Notes under the pieces: generated by a model
What the model was told of the DNA's origin: nothing
Database searches by the model: none
What the model saw: the letters and a program-made list of their open reading frames with translations, nothing else
From: Microbaculum marinum
GTDB taxonomy: Bacteria > Pseudomonadota > Alphaproteobacteria > Rhizobiales > Tepidamorphaceae
NCBI RefSeq assembly: GCF_042646165.1
Contig: NZ_JBHRTC010000012.1
Length of the DNA: 64,000 nucleotides
Reading direction: 5' to 3' (one strand)
Part shown: positions 15,937-26,768 of the stretch, in pieces
Layout of the letters: each line of letters opens with the position of its first letter
How positions within the stretch are numbered: position 1 is the stretch's first letter
Position numbers and translations under genes: made by a program

Positions 15937-16692
15937 ATGCAGCATCGGATCGTATCCCGGGAGGACTGGGTCGCTGCCCGCAAGTCGTTCCTGAAAAAGG
16001 AAAAGGAGCTCACACGGCTGCGCGACAGGTTGAGCGCCGAGCTTCGCGAGCTGCCCTGGGTCAGGATCGACAAGACGTATGTCTTCGAAACGGCCGCGGG
16101 CCGGAGGACGCTCGCCGAACTGTTCGGCGACAACAGCCAGCTCATCGTCCAGCACTTCATGTACGCGCCGGAGTGGGAGGAGGGATGTGTCGGCTGTTCC
16201 TTCGCGATCGATCACATCAATGCCGCCTATCCGCATATCCGGCATCATGACGTTTCCTATGTGGCGATAGCTCGCGCCCCGGTCGACAAGCTCGAAGCAT
16301 ATCGGAGGCGGATGGGGTGGGACATTCCGGTCGCATCCTCCGGCGACAGCGACTTCAATTACGACTTCAACGTCTCCTACAGACCGGAAGCCCTCGCCAG
16401 CGGCAGGGTCATCTACAATTTCGAGGAGATGGAAACCAACGAGGCCTCAATCGCCGACCTTCCGGGGGCAAGCGTGTTCTACAAGGATGAGGCCGGCGGG
16501 ATCTTCCACACGTATTCGAGCTTCGGTCGAGGCGGCGAGGAAGTGATCTCGGCCTACATGCTGCTCGATGCCACCCCGAAAGGGCGCAACGAGACCGGTC
16601 CCAACGGGAATCTCACAGATTGGGTCCGGCGACACGACGAGTACGAGAGCGCAACTCGCGCCGCCCCGTGTCACGGAACGGCGGCGGAGTAA
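15937..16692 (+). CDS. DUF899 thioredoxin-like family protein
   Basis: This 251-residue protein belongs to the DUF899 family. It has the N-terminal WVAARKSFLKKEKELTRLRD, LPWVRIDKTYVFE, then QHFMYAPEWEEGCVGCSFAI, with a CVGC pair at the thioredoxin-like active-site position, and HDVSYVAIARAP. The C-terminal part contains GIFHTYSSFGRG and MLLDATPKGRNE, also family hallmarks. Its biochemical activity is not established. It starts 23 bp after the VOC gene, with AGGAGGAGG upstream, so it is operonic. The CxxC pair suggests a thiol reaction in the cytoplasm. Confidence 0.9.
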   Translation: MQHRIVSREDWVAARKSFLKKEKELTRLRDRLSAELRELPWVRIDKTYVFETAAGRRTLAELFGDNSQLIVQHFMYAPEWEEGCVGCSFAIDHINAAYPHIRHHDVSYVAIARAPVDKLEAYRRRMGWDIPVASSGDSDFNYDFNVSYRPEALASGRVIYNFEEMETNEASIADLPGASVFYKDEAGGIFHTYSSFGRGGEEVISAYMLLDATPKGRNETGPNGNLTDWVRRHDEYESATRAAPCHGTAAE

Positions 16693-16733
16693 GCCGCGGC
16701 CCGAGAGTTTCCGCAGGAATAGCAGGAAAACGC

Positions 16734-17273
16734 ATGCTGAAGATTCTGGGTGTGGCGGCGGTCGTCGTCGCGGCCGCAATCGCCGGGGTTCTCGTTTTCG
16801 CCGCGACGAAGCCGGATACGTTTCGCCTGGAGCGTTCGGCGACGATCAAGGCGTCGCCGGACGTCATCTACTCCCAGATCGAGAACTTCAGGAACTGGCG
16901 GACCTGGTCCCCCTACGAAGACCTGGACCCGGATCTCGAACGCAGCTACGGCGGCGCGGCGCAGGGCGTGGGAGCCATCTACGAGTGGTCCGGCAGCGAG
17001 GACGTTGGTGCCGGACGGATGGAGATCGTCGATGCCGTTACCGGCAGGTCGATACGGATCAAGCTCGATTTCGTCCGGCCGTTCGAAGCCCACAACACCG
17101 CCGAGTTCGATCTGGTGCCCGGGGAGGACGCCACCCTCGTGACGTGGGCCATGGCGGGGCCTCAGCCATACCTTGCCAAGGTCATGTCCGTGTTCATCGA
17201 CTTCGATACGATGGTGGGGAAGGATTTCGAGACCGGGCTGGACAACCTGCGCAAGGCGACCGAACGCGACTAG
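16734..17273 (+). CDS. SRPBCC (START-like) family protein with N-terminal membrane anchor
   Basis: This 179-residue protein has a hydrophobic segment at residues 3-23 that anchors or exports it. The SRPBCC fold follows: FRLERSATIKASPDVIYSQI starts the domain, and NFRNWRTWSPYEDLDP is the typical helix-grip segment. IRIKLDFVRPFEAHNTAEF and MAGPQPYLAKVMSVF lie in the later strands and C-terminal helix. Such proteins bind hydrophobic ligands. The ATG at 16734 has AGGAAAA upstream. It is the third gene of the VOC operon. The ligand is unknown. Confidence 0.87.
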   Translation: MLKILGVAAVVVAAAIAGVLVFAATKPDTFRLERSATIKASPDVIYSQIENFRNWRTWSPYEDLDPDLERSYGGAAQGVGAIYEWSGSEDVGAGRMEIVDAVTGRSIRIKLDFVRPFEAHNTAEFDLVPGEDATLVTWAMAGPQPYLAKVMSVFIDFDTMVGKDFETGLDNLRKATERD

Positions 17274-17322
17274 GGCGCAGGAAACGGAAACAGCAATCAA
17301 CCTGAGATCGGGACGGACACAC

Positions 17323-17823
17323 ATGATGGAAGAACCGAGTGCCGAACATCGCTGGCTCGAGCAGCTCGTGGGCGAGTGGGAAATCGAGGCCGGCTCAGCT
17401 GAGTCGGACATGGCCGAACATCGCTGGACTGAGTCTGTGCGCACTCTGAACGGGCTCTGGATCGTCGCCGAGGGCAAAGGCGAGATGCCCGACGGGACAT
17501 CCGTCAGGACCCTCATGACGCTTGGCTACGATCCGCGCCGCGGGAAGTATGTCGGCAACTGGATTGGCTCGATGATGAGCCACATGTGGGTCTACGAGGG
17601 GGAACTCGATGCCTCCGGCCGCGTCCTCCCCCTAGATTGCGAGGGCCCGGATTTCTCACCGGAAGGGTCGCTCGGCCTCAAGGATGGCGAGCTTGGTCAC
17701 TATCAGGACGTCATTACCATCGAGGATGAGAACACCCGGACGCTGACCGGCCGCGTCAAGATGCCGGACGGCACCTGGAACGAATTCATGACAGCGCGGT
17801 ATCGCCGCGTCTCGCCGACCTGA
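17323..17823 (+). CDS. DUF1579 domain protein
   Basis: This 166-residue beta-rich protein has DUF1579 features: HRWLEQLVGEWEIEAGS near the start, VRTLMTLGYDPRRGKYVGNW centrally, and PDGTWNEFMTARYRRV at the end. The family is predicted to form a lipocalin-like barrel and its function is unknown. An in-frame ATG lies at 17323 and another at 17326; the first is used here. It continues the operon 49 bp after the SRPBCC gene. The recurrent pairing of DUF899, SRPBCC, DUF1579 and VOC genes suggests a shared stress or detoxification task. Confidence 0.87.
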   Translation: MMEEPSAEHRWLEQLVGEWEIEAGSAESDMAEHRWTESVRTLNGLWIVAEGKGEMPDGTSVRTLMTLGYDPRRGKYVGNWIGSMMSHMWVYEGELDASGRVLPLDCEGPDFSPEGSLGLKDGELGHYQDVITIEDENTRTLTGRVKMPDGTWNEFMTARYRRVSPT

Positions 17824-17857
17824 CCACCGGCTGCTTTCCCTGAAAGGACCAAAGGCA

Positions 17858-18649
17858 ATGGCGAACAAATTCGTCTGGTACGAACTCATGACATCCGATC
17901 CCGCGGCAGCGAAGTCCTTCTACGGCGATGTCGTCGGATGGACTGCGAAGGACATGGAACATGCCGGGATCCCCGGCATCGACTACACGGTGCTCTCGGC
18001 GAACGGCGAAATGGTCGCGGGGCTGATGGAAATGCCCGATGCGCCGAAGGAGGCCGGCGCCGGTCCGTTCTGGGTCGGCTATGTCGGCGTCGACGACGTC
18101 GACGCGATGGCGCAGAAGGTCGCGGCCGCCGGGGGCGCCATCCATCGGGCTCCCGAAGACATTCCCGACATCGGCCGGTTCGCCGTCGTGGCCGATCCGC
18201 ACGGCGCCGTGTTCTGCCTGTTGACAATGTCCGGCAGCGAAGGCGGCGGATCCGGTGCCGGCATCTCGCCCATGACGGCCGGCCATGTCGGCTGGCGAGA
18301 GCTCATGGCCGGCGACCTCGGTACGGAATTCGCCTTCTATTCCGGCCTGTTCGGCTGGGAGAAGGGCCAAGCCATCGACATGGGGGCGATGGGGACCTAC
18401 CAGCTCTTCGATGTGGACGGCCTCTCCATCGGCGGCATGATGACGAAGCCGGCGGAGTTGGCGGCGCCGCCGCACTGGGGATACTACTTCACCGTTCCCA
18501 AGATCGAAGCAGCCGTGGATCTGGTGAAGTCAGGCGGAGGAGCGGTTCTCAACGGGCCGATGGAGGTGCCCGGGGGAGCCTGGATCATCAATTGCACGGA
18601 TCCGCAGGGAGCCTATTTCTCACTGGTCGCCCCGCCGACGTCTTCGTAG
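17858..18649 (+). CDS. Two-domain VOC family protein (glyoxalase-like)
   Basis: This 263-residue protein has two tandem VOC modules. The first (about 1-120) begins FVWYELMTSDPAAAKSFYGD and ends with FAVVADPHGAVFCLL. The second (about 140-260) begins VGWRELMAGDLGTEFAFYSG and ends NCTDPQGAYFSLV. The FYGDVVGW and FYSGLFGW motifs are typical of enzymes resembling hydroxylaminobenzene or bleomycin-resistance VOC proteins. The Glu and His ligands expected for a metal VOC enzyme are present only in part. It is the last gene of the MarR-linked operon; a strong hairpin follows at 18672-18700. Confidence 0.9.
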   Translation: MANKFVWYELMTSDPAAAKSFYGDVVGWTAKDMEHAGIPGIDYTVLSANGEMVAGLMEMPDAPKEAGAGPFWVGYVGVDDVDAMAQKVAAAGGAIHRAPEDIPDIGRFAVVADPHGAVFCLLTMSGSEGGGSGAGISPMTAGHVGWRELMAGDLGTEFAFYSGLFGWEKGQAIDMGAMGTYQLFDVDGLSIGGMMTKPAELAAPPHWGYYFTVPKIEAAVDLVKSGGGAVLNGPMEVPGGAWIINCTDPQGAYFSLVAPPTSS

Positions 18650-18671
18650 GCGGGAATTCCTCGGCCGGGCT

Positions 18672-18700
18672 GCGGGCGCCGCCGCACGTGCGGCGCCCGC
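18672..18700. terminator. Bidirectional hairpin between convergent genes
   Basis: An 11-bp perfect stem (GCGGGCGCCGC / GCGGCGCCCGC) around a 7-base loop lies between the end of the VOC operon (18649) and the end of the leftward BCCT gene (18710). It lacks a T-run, so it may act as a 3'-end stabiliser or a weak terminator. Confidence 0.6.
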
Positions 18701-18709
18701 CGATTGCCG

Positions 18710-20347
18710 TCAGGTCTGCCCCGGCGTGTCCTGCTTCCCGCGCGGCTCGGACAACAGTCCCTTGACCAGCGCGTAGGCGCCGATCAGCAGGACGACGGCG
18801 AAGGGCAGCCCCGTCGAGACGGATGCCGCCTGCAGCGCGCCGAGCCCGCCGCCCAGCAGCAGCGCGATCGCAACAAGTCCTTCGAATGTCGCCCAGAAGA
18901 CGCGCTGCGGCAGTGGTGCGTCGATCTTTCCGCCTGCCGTGATCGTGTCGATCACCAGCGATCCCGAATCCGACGAGGTCACGAAGAACACAATGACCAG
19001 GACGATCGCGATGAACGATGTGATCGCCGCCAGGGGCAGCTGGTCCAGCATGGTGAACAGCTTCAGCTCCAGCGGCGCGTCGGCAAGCGCCTGATAGCCG
19101 CCCTGCACGAAGTCGATCGCCGTGCCGCCGAAGGCCGTCATCCAGAGGACGGAGACCAGCGAGGGGATGAGCAGTACGCAGATGATGAACTCGCGCACGG
19201 TCCGGCCGCGGCTGACACGGGCGATGAACATGCCCACGAACGGCGACCAAGAGATCCACCACGCCCAGTAGAAGGCGGTCCAGCCCTGGCTGAAATTCGT
19301 GTCGTCGCGCCCGAAGGGATTGGAGAGCGCCGGCAGATATTCCCCGTAGGCGATCAGATTGTCGATGAATCCGGTCAGTATTGCGACCGTCGGCCCGACG
19401 AAGATGACGAACAGAAGGAGCAGGGCCGCCAGGACCATGTTGATCTCGGAGAGACGTTTCACCCCTGCATCGAGGCCGGCGACGACCGACACTAGGGCGA
19501 CGGCGGTGATGCACAGGATCAGGATCACCTTCGAGAGGTCGGTTACCGGAATACCGAACAGGAATTCCAGTCCCGCATTGGCCTGTTCCGCGCCGATACC
19601 CAGCGACGTGGCAAGCCCGAACAGCGTTGCGAAGACCGCCAGCGTGTCGATGATGTGGCCGGTCCAGCCCCAGACGCGCTCGCCGAACACGGGATAGAAC
19701 ATCGACCGTATGCTCAGCGGCAGCCCCTTGTTGTAGGCGAAGATTGCCAGCGACAGGCCGACGATGGCGTATATGGCCCAGGGGTGCAGGCCCCAGTGGA
19801 ATATGGTGGCGGCCATGCCGAGCCGATGGGCTTCCGACTCGTTGTCCGCGGCGCCGGCCAGCGGCGCCCAGCTGTCGGGCGAGCCGGCACCTTCCCCGAT
19901 CGAGGACAGGTAGTGGGAGATCGGCTCCGAGACGCCGAAGAACATCAGTCCGATGCCCATGCCGGCGGCAAACAGCATCGCGAACCAGCCGGAATACGAG
20001 TAGTCCGGCGTCGCTTCGGCGCCGCCGATCCTGATGCGGCCGAGCGGAGAAACGACCAGTGCCAGGGCGAGGAGGACGAAGATGTCGCCGGCCAGCAGGA
20101 AGAACCAGTCGAAGGTGGAGGTGATCGCGGGACGCAGCCATCCGAACAGGGTTTCCGCCTGATCGGGAAGCGCCAGCGCGAGGAAGACGAAGGCGACGAT
20201 GGTCAGGCCTGAGATCAGGAACACAGGATTGTGGATGTCGAGGCCGAACGGCCCGATATTCGGCTGGATGTTGTCCTGGCCGATCGTATAGTCGGTTTCG
20301 ATTACGTTCGCGGCCCCTTCGGGGCTCGCATAAGATTGTTCGCTCAT
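18710..20347 (-). CDS. BCCT family transporter (betaine/carnitine/choline-type)
   Basis: This is a 545-residue inner-membrane transporter with twelve predicted helices. Family motifs are AGMGIGLMFFGVSEPISHY in the glycine-rich helix and the Trp-rich AFYWAWWISWSPFVGMFIAR, where quaternary amines bind, followed by SRGRTVREF. FVTSSDSGSLVIDT lies in the next conserved helix. Uptake of betaine, choline or ectoine-like solutes coupled to Na+ or H+ is expected. Its short C-terminal tail lacks the long charged osmosensor of BetP. GAGG precedes the ATG. A UspA gene lies 107 bp upstream on the same strand, suggesting joint transcription. Confidence 0.93.
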   Translation of the reverse strand: MSEQSYASPEGAANVIETDYTIGQDNIQPNIGPFGLDIHNPVFLISGLTIVAFVFLALALPDQAETLFGWLRPAITSTFDWFFLLAGDIFVLLALALVVSPLGRIRIGGAEATPDYSYSGWFAMLFAAGMGIGLMFFGVSEPISHYLSSIGEGAGSPDSWAPLAGAADNESEAHRLGMAATIFHWGLHPWAIYAIVGLSLAIFAYNKGLPLSIRSMFYPVFGERVWGWTGHIIDTLAVFATLFGLATSLGIGAEQANAGLEFLFGIPVTDLSKVILILCITAVALVSVVAGLDAGVKRLSEINMVLAALLLLFVIFVGPTVAILTGFIDNLIAYGEYLPALSNPFGRDDTNFSQGWTAFYWAWWISWSPFVGMFIARVSRGRTVREFIICVLLIPSLVSVLWMTAFGGTAIDFVQGGYQALADAPLELKLFTMLDQLPLAAITSFIAIVLVIVFFVTSSDSGSLVIDTITAGGKIDAPLPQRVFWATFEGLVAIALLLGGGLGALQAASVSTGLPFAVVLLIGAYALVKGLLSEPRGKQDTPGQT

Positions 20348-20454
20348 AGCGCTACCTCATTTTTGTGTCCGGCCCCAATTGCCGACCTTCGCGCTTTGCG
20401 CTGCGCAGGTCCGGCACGGGCGCAACCTGTGTCTGGCGGCACGCCGCAGGACCG

Positions 20455-20868
20455 CTACCGGACGACGAAGACCGAGATTCTGGCGTGCGACGCCACATCG
20501 CCGGCATGGGACGAGAAGAAGTGCTCCGCGATGCCGGGCACGTGAGACGCCATGACGATCAGGTCGGCGCCGTTCTCGTCGGCCGCGCGTATCAGTATCT
20601 TGTCGAGGTCGACGGTTGGATCGTGGCTCGGATACGCCGCAGTTTCTATCTGCAGACCTCGCGCCGCGGACTGGCGGGAGCCGAATTCTTCGAGCTTTCT
20701 GGCAAACTCGTCGGGCGTATGCGCCACCGAGGTCGCCGTTTCCGCGGTCACACCGACGAAGCAGACCGGTATCTGGTAGTGCCTGGCGAGATCCGTCGCC
20801 GTATCGATTGCCTTTGCGAGGCGATCGACATGCGCCAGGTCGATCGGCACCATGATTTTCCTGTACAT
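20455..20868 (-). CDS. Universal stress protein, UspA family
   Basis: This 137-residue single-domain Usp begins MYRKIMVPIDLAHVDR, the conserved first strand with a binding-site Asp. Near the end it has GADLIVMASHVPGIAEHFFS then SHAGDVASHARISVFVVR, close to the ATP-binding G-2x-G-9x-G(S/T) motif but with Pro and His substitutions, so ATP binding is uncertain. It precedes the BCCT gene on the same strand. Usp proteins next to osmolyte transporters, such as TeaD with TeaABC, can regulate uptake, so a similar role is inferred here. Confidence 0.9.
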   Translation of the reverse strand: MYRKIMVPIDLAHVDRLAKAIDTATDLARHYQIPVCFVGVTAETATSVAHTPDEFARKLEEFGSRQSAARGLQIETAAYPSHDPTVDLDKILIRAADENGADLIVMASHVPGIAEHFFSSHAGDVASHARISVFVVR

Positions 20869-21245
20869 TTCCTACCCCCTCCGCCAACCGGCCTCCGAAC
20901 GTGGAGATTGAAGCCGGCTACCGGGCTTGCTGACCGACGCAATCCTGCGCGTGGTCTCCTCTATCCTCCATCCAGGCGGGACACGACACCCCCGCGAAAA
21001 TGAAAACGAACCGCCGACCGATACCCAATCAGCCGCCGTAGCAAATCGGTCAATTCGAACAGTTACAAGCGATTCGAACCGCCCGTCTGCCGCTGTTGTG
21101 GAAAAACCACGACGCAGCTCGTCGAACCTTATCATCTTTTGCAGATCGGGCCATCGGGGCAGATGATGCCGCGATCACTATCGGCCCCGGCGGTTTTCCT
21201 GCTCCGGGGCGCCGGCTATTCGCCATGCATCGACATCGCGAAGGA
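20869..21245. other. Intergenic region upstream of the usp-BCCT genes
   Basis: This 377-bp gap lies between the end of the acetoacetyl-CoA synthetase gene and the Usp start, and must hold the usp promoter. ATTCGAAC occurs twice (about 21053 and 21070). A GCCCCGG/CCGGGGC hairpin (21184-21210) without a T-run lies just past the ligase stop. No ORF is convincing. Confidence 0.4.
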
Positions 21246-23201
<1,956 letters not shown>

Positions 23202-23392
23202 GGTGACTCCTGGCGGTTCCGTTTTGACCGGGCCCTGAAAACGGGCACGGCAGACGGCTTATTGCCACAGCGACCCCGGCCTCGCCAACCGAAAGGCACC
23301 GGTTTGACCGGTCAAGCAGCAGAAATATAGTGACGGCCTGGGGAGATACCGCTCGAGGATGGGGTGCAGGTGGCTCGGCACATGACGGCGCC

Positions 23393-25417
23393 ATGAGACG
23401 GCTCGCCTTGCTTCTGCTGGCCTTCGCGGCCGGCGCAGGCATTCTGTTCGCCTATCTGGTCTGGTCGGTGTCCCCAGACGACGTTCGCAGCGCCGTGACC
23501 GGCCGGCTTCAGGCCCTGACGGGGTACGTGGTCGACATCCGGGGCCGGACGTCCATCTCCCTCCTGCCGACGCCGGCGTTCGAGATCCGCAACGTCGTGC
23601 TGCGGCCGCCGCCCGGTATCCTGGAAGGCGAGGCCGCTTCGGCGCCCTCGGCTGGGGGACAAGCAGCGGACGAGGAGCCGCCCGACGTCGCGGTTATCGA
23701 TGTGTTGCGCGGCTCGGTGGACGTGCTGCCCTTGCTCCTCGGCCGGCTGGAAGTCAGCGATTTCACGCTGGTACGGCCGCGGCTCACGCTGACGGAGGAC
23801 CGGCGCGGTCGCCCGAACTGGACGATGTCGCGTCAGGGGGAGGTGGGCGCCAATGTCGGGGAACGCGCCGATGGCGCGCCGGCGATTGCGGACGTCCGCA
23901 TCGGCAGCTTCAGGATCGAGGACGGAGCGATCACCTATGTCGACAGGCGCGGGGGCGCGCGTGAGGAAATCTCCGCGATCAACGCAAACGTCGACTGGCC
24001 GCGACTGGCCGCGAGGCTCGAAGCCAGCGGATCGCTCGTCTGGAACGGAGAGGTCGCCGGCCTGGCCGTTGAGGCCGACAAGCCGCTCGACTTCCTGCGT
24101 CGCGGCACCACCCGCGCCAGATTGCGGCTGCAGTCCGGCGTGGTGACCGCAAGCTTCGACGGCAATGCCCACTACATCTCGGATCCGCAACTGGAGGGCC
24201 GAATCCTCTTGAGCGCGCCATCGGCGCGGGCCGTGTTGCGGTGGATCGGTTCGGATATCGGGTCGGGCCCGGGCCTCGGCAGGCTGGACCTGTCGGGTTC
24301 CCTGAATTTCCTGCCCGGCTCGATCGCACTCACCGACATGGTCCTGGATCTCGACGACAACGAAGCCGAAGGCGGCATCAACATCGGATTCGGGGAGAGG
24401 GCCACGGCCTTTCAGGGGACGCTCGCCTTCGAGGCGCTCGACCTCGGCAAATACCGTGCGGCGCCCCCCGGCGACGATGCCGCCGCATCGCGGCCGGCTG
24501 CGTTCCTGACGAAGCCCGTCGATCTGTCCGCCCTGGAGACGTTCGCGGTGGACCTGCGCATTTCGGCCGCAAGCGTCGCATTCGGCGATCTGATGCTGGG
24601 GAGGACCGCAGGGACGATCACCGTGCGCAACGGGACCCTCGATATCGGGGTCGGCGAAGCGATGCTGTACGGCGGCACGGCGCAGGGCACCGTCACGGCA
24701 CGGCCTTCGCCGCAAGGCGCGCGGGTGAAATCCACCCTCAAGTTCGACAAGACGGATATCGGTCCGTTGCTCGAGGCGCTGAGCGGCGGCGATCCTATCG
24801 ACGGCGACATGACCGCCCGCATCAACCTGAGCGGCAATGGCTCTACGGTCGGCGAAATTGTCGCCGACCTTTCGGGGGACGCTCGCGTGTCGATTGCCGA
24901 CGGTGCCTTCGAGGGTATCGACGTCGTGGCGCTGCTGGAGATGCTGAAGGCAGGACAGGTGGAAGGCTGGCCCTCGACGGCCGCCGAAACACGATTCAGG
25001 CAGATGAATGCCTCGTTCGTCGTCACCGGCGGGAGCGCCGCGACGGACGATTTCAACATGAAGGGCCCGAACATCGACGTCGCCGCAGACGGCGAGATCC
25101 GGCTGATCTCCGCCTCCGTCGCCGGACACGGTACGGCCGACCTGATGCCGGCGCCGGGCAGGAACGACACCGGGGACATCGACCAGCTGTCGGTGCCGTT
25201 CGTCATCGAAGGTCCGATAGCGCGACCCCGGATCTATCCCGATCCGGTCTGGCTGCTGAACCGCGCATCGGCATCGGCCGAGGAGATCGAGCGGGCCAGA
25301 GACGATCTCAAGCAGAAATCGCCGGAGCAGATCATCGACGATCTGCTGACGCGCGGCGTCGGAAGATCGCCGGGAATGCGGCCGAGAGACGGCCAGCCCA
25401 CGACGCCGCAGCAATAG
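23393..25417 (+). CDS. AsmA family protein
   Basis: This 674-residue protein has one N-terminal membrane helix (residues 4-24, LALLLLAFAAGAGILFAYLV) and a large periplasmic beta-rich region. Family traits are VTGRLQALTGYVVDIRGRTS, SLLPTPAFEIRNVVL near the start, and a C-terminal AsmA_2-like part with SATVAGHGTADLMPAPG-type and NLSGNGSTVGEIVADLSGDA-type elements (approximate). AsmA-like proteins are thought to move phospholipids to the outer membrane. The ATG at 23393 opens into the anchor; the 23330 start adds 21 residues with no SD. It diverges from aacS. Confidence 0.87.
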   Translation: MRRLALLLLAFAAGAGILFAYLVWSVSPDDVRSAVTGRLQALTGYVVDIRGRTSISLLPTPAFEIRNVVLRPPPGILEGEAASAPSAGGQAADEEPPDVAVIDVLRGSVDVLPLLLGRLEVSDFTLVRPRLTLTEDRRGRPNWTMSRQGEVGANVGERADGAPAIADVRIGSFRIEDGAITYVDRRGGAREEISAINANVDWPRLAARLEASGSLVWNGEVAGLAVEADKPLDFLRRGTTRARLRLQSGVVTASFDGNAHYISDPQLEGRILLSAPSARAVLRWIGSDIGSGPGLGRLDLSGSLNFLPGSIALTDMVLDLDDNEAEGGINIGFGERATAFQGTLAFEALDLGKYRAAPPGDDAAASRPAAFLTKPVDLSALETFAVDLRISAASVAFGDLMLGRTAGTITVRNGTLDIGVGEAMLYGGTAQGTVTARPSPQGARVKSTLKFDKTDIGPLLEALSGGDPIDGDMTARINLSGNGSTVGEIVADLSGDARVSIADGAFEGIDVVALLEMLKAGQVEGWPSTAAETRFRQMNASFVVTGGSAATDDFNMKGPNIDVAADGEIRLISASVAGHGTADLMPAPGRNDTGDIDQLSVPFVIEGPIARPRIYPDPVWLLNRASASAEEIERARDDLKQKSPEQIIDDLLTRGVGRSPGMRPRDGQPTTPQQ

Positions 25418-25545
25418 GACGCGCAGCAAGCGCGCCGTCGCTACGATGGCAGCTGTTGTGTATCCTGATGCCGATTCGTTTGCGTCTGCTGTTGTCCGGG
25501 TTTGTTGGCTCCATGCGGGGTATTTCATTGAACTGCTTGCGCGTG

Positions 25546-26766
25546 ATGTCGCGCGCCGCCGTCCGCTTCGCCGCCATTGCGATCTTCGCGTCACTGTCGA
25601 GTTTGGCCCTGTCCGCACCCGCCGATGCGGCAGACTGGGGGCTGACGCTTTTCGTTCAGGCCGATCCGGCCGGCTCCGGCACCGGTCAGGCGTCCTACTC
25701 GCCGGGCACCCGGGCCTCCACCACGCTCCTGTTCGAGAACAGGGGCGATGCCACTCTCACGAAGGTCCGCGTCGAGGTCAAGCTGGTGGGTGCGGTTCCC
25801 GTCGTGGAGGGGGCCACCGCCTGGAAGCGGGATGGCAACACGATACGGGCAACCATAGACGAGCTGACACCCGGCGAAACCGTCGAACTGCCGCTGGTCG
25901 TCGAGCTTGCCGACGGCACCGAGCGGGGTGCGCGCGGAACGGGCGGCGAGGCACGTATCCGGGCCAGCGTTCCAGCGAGCGGCGAGACGCTGGTCGCGGA
26001 GGCGTTCTGGCCCATCGCAAGCTGCGCGGATGCCTATCACGCCGCCCTGCGTCAGGTGCGCTACAACGAGTTCGCCGCCCTGCGAGCGGCGGTCGACGCA
26101 TCCCGGGACTCCGATCCGACCTTCTCGGGCCGCACTGTATTCACCTATCGGCCGAGCGGCGGTCGGGACGAGGAATCGGCCGTCCGGTTCTCGGAGCAGA
26201 TCGCCCGCTCGAAGGGCGTGGACAGCTACTTCGATACCCAGGACGTCCGCTGGGTATCCGGGCGGCTGATCAACGACATCGCAGTGTATCTTGGTCAGGA
26301 CCGCTATCCGGGCCTGTGCACCGGCGCCATCGAATGGACCGGCATCCTGCAGGAATACCTTGGCCGTTTCACGAAGCGTGTCGACCAGATCACCGAAATC
26401 CGCGCTGGTCTGGAACCGTCAGTCCAGCATCTGGTCGCGCAGAACGGCGAGCCGGACATGGAGCAGGGAAGTGGAGAAATCGACGCCTGGAGCACGGCCG
26501 CGGCGCTGCTCGACAGGCTCGACCCGGACAGGCTTCCCGGGGACGGTCGGGAGATCTTCGTTTCCGCCCATGACAAACTGGATGCGGCAGGCGACGCTCT
26601 GACCGAGGAGCGTCGCGCGGCGCTGACGGAAACTTTCGCGGGGCTCGAACGGCTGTGGTACGTGGACCACGCGCTCGCCAATGCGCGCGCCGTATCGGAC
26701 GGCTTCGCCGGTACGCTGGACGCAATCCGCAAGGCACACGCCAGTACCTGTACCTGCGGATCGTAG
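25546..26766 (+). CDS. Secreted protein of unknown function
   Basis: This protein has about 406 residues and I do not recognise the family. A signal peptide (residues 1-28, ending APADAA) is followed by an Ig-like or DUF11-like beta domain (about 40-150: GTRASTTLLFENRGDATLTK, ELTPGETVELPLVVEL). A helical C-terminal half (about 160-406) follows, with four or more Cys, including CTCGS at the very end. The last three Cys suggest disulphides in the periplasm. In-frame ATGs also exist at 25468 and 25513; 25546 was preferred because the signal peptide then has normal length. It follows the AsmA gene by about 130 bp and ends 2 bp before a convergent gene. Confidence 0.7.
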   Translation: MSRAAVRFAAIAIFASLSSLALSAPADAADWGLTLFVQADPAGSGTGQASYSPGTRASTTLLFENRGDATLTKVRVEVKLVGAVPVVEGATAWKRDGNTIRATIDELTPGETVELPLVVELADGTERGARGTGGEARIRASVPASGETLVAEAFWPIASCADAYHAALRQVRYNEFAALRAAVDASRDSDPTFSGRTVFTYRPSGGRDEESAVRFSEQIARSKGVDSYFDTQDVRWVSGRLINDIAVYLGQDRYPGLCTGAIEWTGILQEYLGRFTKRVDQITEIRAGLEPSVQHLVAQNGEPDMEQGSGEIDAWSTAAALLDRLDPDRLPGDGREIFVSAHDKLDAAGDALTEERRAALTETFAGLERLWYVDHALANARAVSDGFAGTLDAIRKAHASTCTCGS

Positions 26767-26768
26767 GC

